A stretch of 64,000 nt of DNA, from positions 3,782,001 through 3,846,000 of the forward strand of contig CBDEGI010000004.1 of assembly GCA_965237575.1 (NCBI GenBank). The letters run 5' to 3'. The stretch is from JAKZVK01 sp965237575. GTDB taxonomy: Bacteria; Acidobacteriota; Terriglobia; Bryobacterales; UBA6623. The notes under the pieces are model-generated. The model saw only the letters and a list, made by a program, of their open reading frames with translations, did no database searches and had not been told where the DNA came from. Positions 60,888 through 64,000 of the stretch are shown in pieces. Every line of letters begins with the position of its first letter. Position 1 is the stretch's first letter. The position numbers and the translations under genes are program-made.

Positions 60888-62048
60888 ATGAAAATTCACG
60901 AGTATCAGGCCAAGGGAATCTTGCGCCGTTACCACGTCCCTGTCCCTCAAGGTGAGGTGGCCTTCTCAGCCGAGGAAGCCAGGCAGATCGCTGAAAAGCA
61001 TGGTGGACGCGTCGTCGTCAAGGCCCAGATTCACGCCGGCGGCCGCGGCAAGGGCGGAGGTGTGAAAATCGCCCAGAACGCCGATGAGGCCGAGAAACTG
61101 GCAAACCAGATCCTCGGCATGACGCTCGTGACCCACCAGACCGGCCCCGAGGGGCGCCTGGTCAAGTGTGTGTTGGTCGAAGAGACCCTGCCGATCGAGC
61201 GCGAGTTGTACCTCGGAATCGCGCTCGATCGCAAGCTCGAGCGGCCGGTACTGATGGCCTCCTCCGAAGGCGGCATGGACATCGAGGAGGTTGCCGCCAA
61301 GACGCCGGAGCTGATCCTCAAAGAGGTCATCGAGCCCGGTGTTGGGTTGATGCCCGAGCAAGCGCGGCGGCTGGCCTTGGGGATGGGCGTCACCGGCCCG
61401 GCCCTGAACGGTGTCGTCGACGCCATGACGGCGCTGGCCGAAACCTATCAATCCACCGACGCCAACCTAGTCGAGATCAATCCGTTCATCATCACCAGCG
61501 ACGGCCGCGCCATCGCGCTCGACGCCAAGATGGACTTCGATGACAACGGCCTGTTCCGGCACACCGACTTGGAAGAGCTACGCGACCTCGATGAAGAAGA
61601 CCCGCTTGAGACCGACGCCTCGAAGCACGGGCTGAACTACATCAAGCTCGACGGCAGCGTCGGCTGCATGGTCAACGGCGCGGGCTTGGCCATGGCGACG
61701 ATGGATATTATCCAGTACGCCGGAGGGAGCCCCGCGAATTTCCTCGACGTGGGCGGTGGGGCCAACGCTGATCAGATCCAAAACGGCCTGCGGATCATCC
61801 TCGCTGACCCCAACGTGAAGGCGATCCTGATCAACGTGTTTGGGGGCATCCTACGAGTCGATGTGTTGGCCGAGGGTGTTGTCGCGGCCGCCCAAGAGCT
61901 GGAGATCAAGGTCCCGATCGTGCTGCGGTTGGAAGGGACCAACGTGGAGCAGGGCCGCAAGATCCTCAAGGACTCGGGCCTCAACTTCACGGTAGCGGCC
62001 GACATGAAAGAGGCCGCGGAGAAGGTCGTCGCCCTGGCGGGCGGCTAA
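60888..62048 (+). CDS. sucC: Succinate--CoA ligase, beta subunit
   Basis: A 386-residue ATP-grasp subunit: 'MKIHEYQAKGILRRYHVPVP', 'VVVKAQIHAGGRGKGGGVKI' (nucleotide site), 'LVEINPFIITSDGRAIALDA' (Mg site) and 'GASPANFLDVGGGAN'-type 'GSPANFLDVGGGANADQIQN' for CoA/phosphate. With sucD it makes ATP or GTP from succinyl-CoA in the TCA cycle. Length and motifs match E. coli SucC. It starts with ATG 60888 with no strong ribosome site and is followed 15 bases after its stop by sucD. Confidence 0.96.
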   Translation: MKIHEYQAKGILRRYHVPVPQGEVAFSAEEARQIAEKHGGRVVVKAQIHAGGRGKGGGVKIAQNADEAEKLANQILGMTLVTHQTGPEGRLVKCVLVEETLPIERELYLGIALDRKLERPVLMASSEGGMDIEEVAAKTPELILKEVIEPGVGLMPEQARRLALGMGVTGPALNGVVDAMTALAETYQSTDANLVEINPFIITSDGRAIALDAKMDFDDNGLFRHTDLEELRDLDEEDPLETDASKHGLNYIKLDGSVGCMVNGAGLAMATMDIIQYAGGSPANFLDVGGGANADQIQNGLRIILADPNVKAILINVFGGILRVDVLAEGVVAAAQELEIKVPIVLRLEGTNVEQGRKILKDSGLNFTVAADMKEAAEKVVALAGG

Positions 62049-62063
62049 GCGACGTATCGAGTC

Positions 62064-62927
62064 ATGAGCATTCTTCTCGACGAGAATACGCGCATCCTGG
62101 TGCAGGGCTTCGGCAAGGCGGGCTCGTTCCACGCCCAGCAGTGCATTGACTACGGAGCCAAAGTGGTCGGCGGGGTGCGGCCGGGCAAGGGCGGGACCGA
62201 GCAACTTGGCTTGCCGGTGTTCAATACTGTCAGCGAGGCTGTGGACGCCGTCCAGCCCAACGCGTCGATCGTTTTCGTACCGGCGGCGGGCGCGGCGGAC
62301 GCCATTTTGGAGGCCGCGGACGCTGGGATCGAGCTCGTTGTCTGTATCACCGAAGGCATCCCGGCGCAGGACCTCGTCAAGGTGAGCTATGGGCTTCGAG
62401 GCAGCCGGACGAGGCTGATCGGGCCGAACTGCCCGGGGATCATTTCGCCCGGCAAGTCGAAGCTTGGCATCATGCCCGGCTACATCCACAAACAAGGAAA
62501 CGTCGGGGTGGTGTCGCGTTCCGGGACGTTGACCTACGAAGCGGTCGGACAACTCAGCGTGCTCGGCATTGGGCAATCTACCTGCATCGGCATCGGTGGA
62601 GACCCCATCATCGGGACGAGCTTTGTTGACACCCTGGGCCTGTTCAACGACGACCCCGACACCCACGCGGTGATCATGATCGGTGAGATCGGCGGGACGG
62701 CCGAGGAAGAGGCCGCCGCGTTTATCAAAGACAACGTGAAGAAACCTGTTGTCTCCTTCATCGCCGGCCGCACGGCCCCGCCGGGACGCCGCATGGGGCA
62801 CGCCGGCGCGATCATCTCGGGCGGCAAAGGCACCGCAGCCGAAAAGGTTGCAGCGCTCGAGGCCGCGGGCATTGCCGTCGCTCCGTCTCCGGCCGAGATG
62901 GCCTCAACCCTAACGAAAATCTTCTAG
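62064..62927 (+). CDS. sucD: Succinate--CoA ligase, alpha subunit
   Basis: A 287-residue CoA-binding subunit. The N-terminal Rossmann domain has 'TRILVQGFGKAGSFHAQQCI', then 'GPNCPGIISPGKSKLGIMPG', the phosphohistidine in 'AGRTAPPGRRMGHAGAIISG' (His of 'MGHAGA'), and 'VSRSGTLTYEAVGQL'. It pairs with SucC. The first residues 'MSILLDENTRILVQGFGKAG' match the family start. The gene order sucC-sucD-ndk is common in related genomes. Confidence 0.96.
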   Translation: MSILLDENTRILVQGFGKAGSFHAQQCIDYGAKVVGGVRPGKGGTEQLGLPVFNTVSEAVDAVQPNASIVFVPAAGAADAILEAADAGIELVVCITEGIPAQDLVKVSYGLRGSRTRLIGPNCPGIISPGKSKLGIMPGYIHKQGNVGVVSRSGTLTYEAVGQLSVLGIGQSTCIGIGGDPIIGTSFVDTLGLFNDDPDTHAVIMIGEIGGTAEEEAAAFIKDNVKKPVVSFIAGRTAPPGRRMGHAGAIISGGKGTAAEKVAALEAAGIAVAPSPAEMASTLTKIF

Positions 62928-62973
62928 GCGCGCCCCTTCATCGTGCGGGCGCGCCCCCAACGGGAATAAACTC

Positions 62974-63396
62974 ATGGCTGTTGAATATACTCTGACCATC
63001 ATCAAGCCGGATGCTACCGGCGCCGGGCACATCGGCGAGATTATCACCGAGATCGAAAGGGCCGGCTTCCGCATCCTCGCGATGAGAAAGCTGCACCTGA
63101 CCCGCGCGCAGGCGGAAGCGTTTTATTCGGTCCATAGCGAACGGCCGTTTTTCGATTCGCTCGTGACGTTCATGACCGAAGGCGATGTCGTCCCGATGGC
63201 GCTCGAGCGCGAGAATGGCATCGTGGCGCTACGAGACTTGATGGGACCGACCGACTCAACCCAGGCGCCCGAGGGGACCATCCGAGGCAAGTTCGGCACC
63301 AACATCGAACGCAACGCCGTCCACGGCTCCGACGCGCCCGAGACCGCGGCGGCGGAGTTAGCGTTCTTCTTCCCGCAACTCGACCGGCTCCGCTAG
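62974..63396 (+). CDS. ndk: Nucleoside-diphosphate kinase
   Basis: A 140-residue NDP kinase. The active-site phosphohistidine is in 'RNAVHGSDAPETAAAELAFF' and nucleotide-binding motifs are 'VEYTLTIIKPDATGAGHIGE' and 'GPTDSTQAPEGTIRGKFG'. It balances (deoxy)nucleoside triphosphates using ATP, and in this order (after sucCD) couples succinyl-CoA ligase output to the nucleotide pool. GGGAATAAA precedes the ATG. Confidence 0.96.
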   Translation: MAVEYTLTIIKPDATGAGHIGEIITEIERAGFRILAMRKLHLTRAQAEAFYSVHSERPFFDSLVTFMTEGDVVPMALERENGIVALRDLMGPTDSTQAPEGTIRGKFGTNIERNAVHGSDAPETAAAELAFFFPQLDRLR

Positions 63397-63517
63397 GCCG
63401 ATTCTTGCGGACGCCTGGGGTCAGACCCGGGCCCTTGCGAACCCGATCAGGCCCTCCGCGGTGATCAGGCGCCCGCGCCGGCAGTGATAGAATGATCGTC
63501 CGGTTGGAGCAGCACAG

Positions 63518-64000
63518 GTGTTGATCTCGATCCAACGGTTGCTGTTGGTAGCGGGTTTCGGTCTGGGGTCTTTAGGCGCGCAAAGCGCGGACCTGCTCCC
63601 CACTGGCGAAATCCCGCCCGGCACGGTCGTCCTCGTTCCACAACCGCACCACGACGACCACTCGACCGACTACGGCATGGCCGGGTTGATTGCCCGCTTC
63701 GTCGACGAGGGCTATCGCGCCATCTACATCCGGGCGTCGAATGACGAGAAGGACGGCCGGCACGGCTACCGGCGCAACGACATCATCAACCTGCACGAAA
63801 CCAAAGAGGCGATCTCCGCCCTCGGCATGGAGAAGGCGATCAGCCTCAACTGGCGCAACAACTTCGAGAACCCTTACCCGATCGACGAGATGCGCGAGCA
63901 GTTGATTCTGCTGATCCGCAAGTACAAGCCCGACGTCGTGCTCGGACACAACGCTTGGGAGCACTATCAGAAGAACCCCGGGCATCGAAACGTCGGTTGG
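63518..64000 (+). CDS. Secreted PIG-L family deacetylase (3' end outside window)
   Basis: Open frame from GTG 63518 (TGGAG eight bases upstream; a TTG follows directly) to the window end. A short leader 'MLISIQRLLLVAGFGLGSLG' ending 'AQSA' predicts export. The LmbE/PIG-L metal motif appears as 'VVLVPQPHHDDHSTDYGMAG' (normally P-H-P-D-D-E), with 'DEKDGRHGYRRNDIINLHET' and 'YKPDVVLGHNAWEHYQKNPG' (H-x-D/N-H region) after it. Such enzymes deacetylate N-acetylglucosamine derivatives or glycolipids. The last Glu of the motif is replaced by His here. About 161 residues are visible. Confidence 0.8.
   Translation, partial: MLISIQRLLLVAGFGLGSLGAQSADLLPTGEIPPGTVVLVPQPHHDDHSTDYGMAGLIARFVDEGYRAIYIRASNDEKDGRHGYRRNDIINLHETKEAISALGMEKAISLNWRNNFENPYPIDEMREQLILLIRKYKPDVVLGHNAWEHYQKNPGHRNVGW

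Overview
The window is GC-rich, densely coding chromosomal DNA from an aerobic Gram-negative heterotroph, most likely an acidobacterium of the Solibacter/Bryobacter type. The main clue is the TIGR03437-type C-terminal domain ('VNGASF ... VLINGIEAPLFFVS..QVNFQVPYE'), a hallmark of that group, seen at 16436-18223 and fused to a methyltransferase at 5120-6280. Supporting clues are a Lol-type permease, outer-membrane barrel and secreted proteins, a Wzm/Wzt polysaccharide exporter, MqnD (futalosine menaquinone pathway), a CoxL-like molybdenum hydroxylase and many Tat or Sec secreted enzymes. I saw no rRNA, tRNA, CRISPR array, phage or transposase gene.

Layout. 1-4.2 kb: two YbjQ-family genes and an M48 protease, a hydroxyacid-oxoacid transhydrogenase, a small secreted protein and a mini-metallopeptidase. 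4.2-13.2 kb: a decayed accessory region with gene remnants (PD40 fragment, frameshifted cytochrome c), a methyltransferase/TIGR03437 chimera, a creatininase-family gene bracketed by two inverted MITE copies, a GntR regulator with a scrambled 3' end, an FG-GAP protein, a barrel gene with an internal base-composition break, and two further damaged MITE copies. 13.2-28.8 kb: core metabolism and secreted proteins, namely a Tat-exported asparaginase-like hydrolase, SppA, a TIGR03437 protein, a four-gene molybdenum hydroxylase operon (small, large, FAD subunit, CoxG), a 2-oxoacid:ferredoxin oxidoreductase and LysS. 29-41.6 kb: a LolC/E permease, then a polysaccharide cluster with a nucleotidyltransferase, three GT4 glycosyltransferases, a DUF3108 protein, a GT4-methyltransferase fusion, Wzm with an extra N-terminal domain, Wzt with a C-terminal domain, and GDP-mannose dehydratase. 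41.7-54 kb: DUF167, M24 peptidase, a phosphoglucose-isomerase-like protein, a metallophosphoesterase, a catalytically substituted S41 protein, a HEAT-like gene split by a MITE, an HpcH/HpaI aldolase and a Tat-exported PLP enzyme. 54-64 kb: transketolase, HEAT protein, MqnD, a degenerate receiver, TrpD, SucCD, Ndk and the start of a PIG-L deacetylase.

The genes work together most clearly in 30.5-41.6 kb (sugar activation, assembly, probable methyl modification and ABC export of a surface glycan), in the cox-like operon, and in central carbon metabolism (2-oxoacid oxidation, succinyl-CoA ligase, Ndk, transketolase).

The most notable structures are a non-autonomous TIR element family with target-site duplications (one copy cleanly splits a gene), an S41 protease homologue lacking both catalytic residues, duplicated glycan-sensing-like domains on both halves of the polysaccharide exporter, and several families of dispersed palindromic intergenic repeats.
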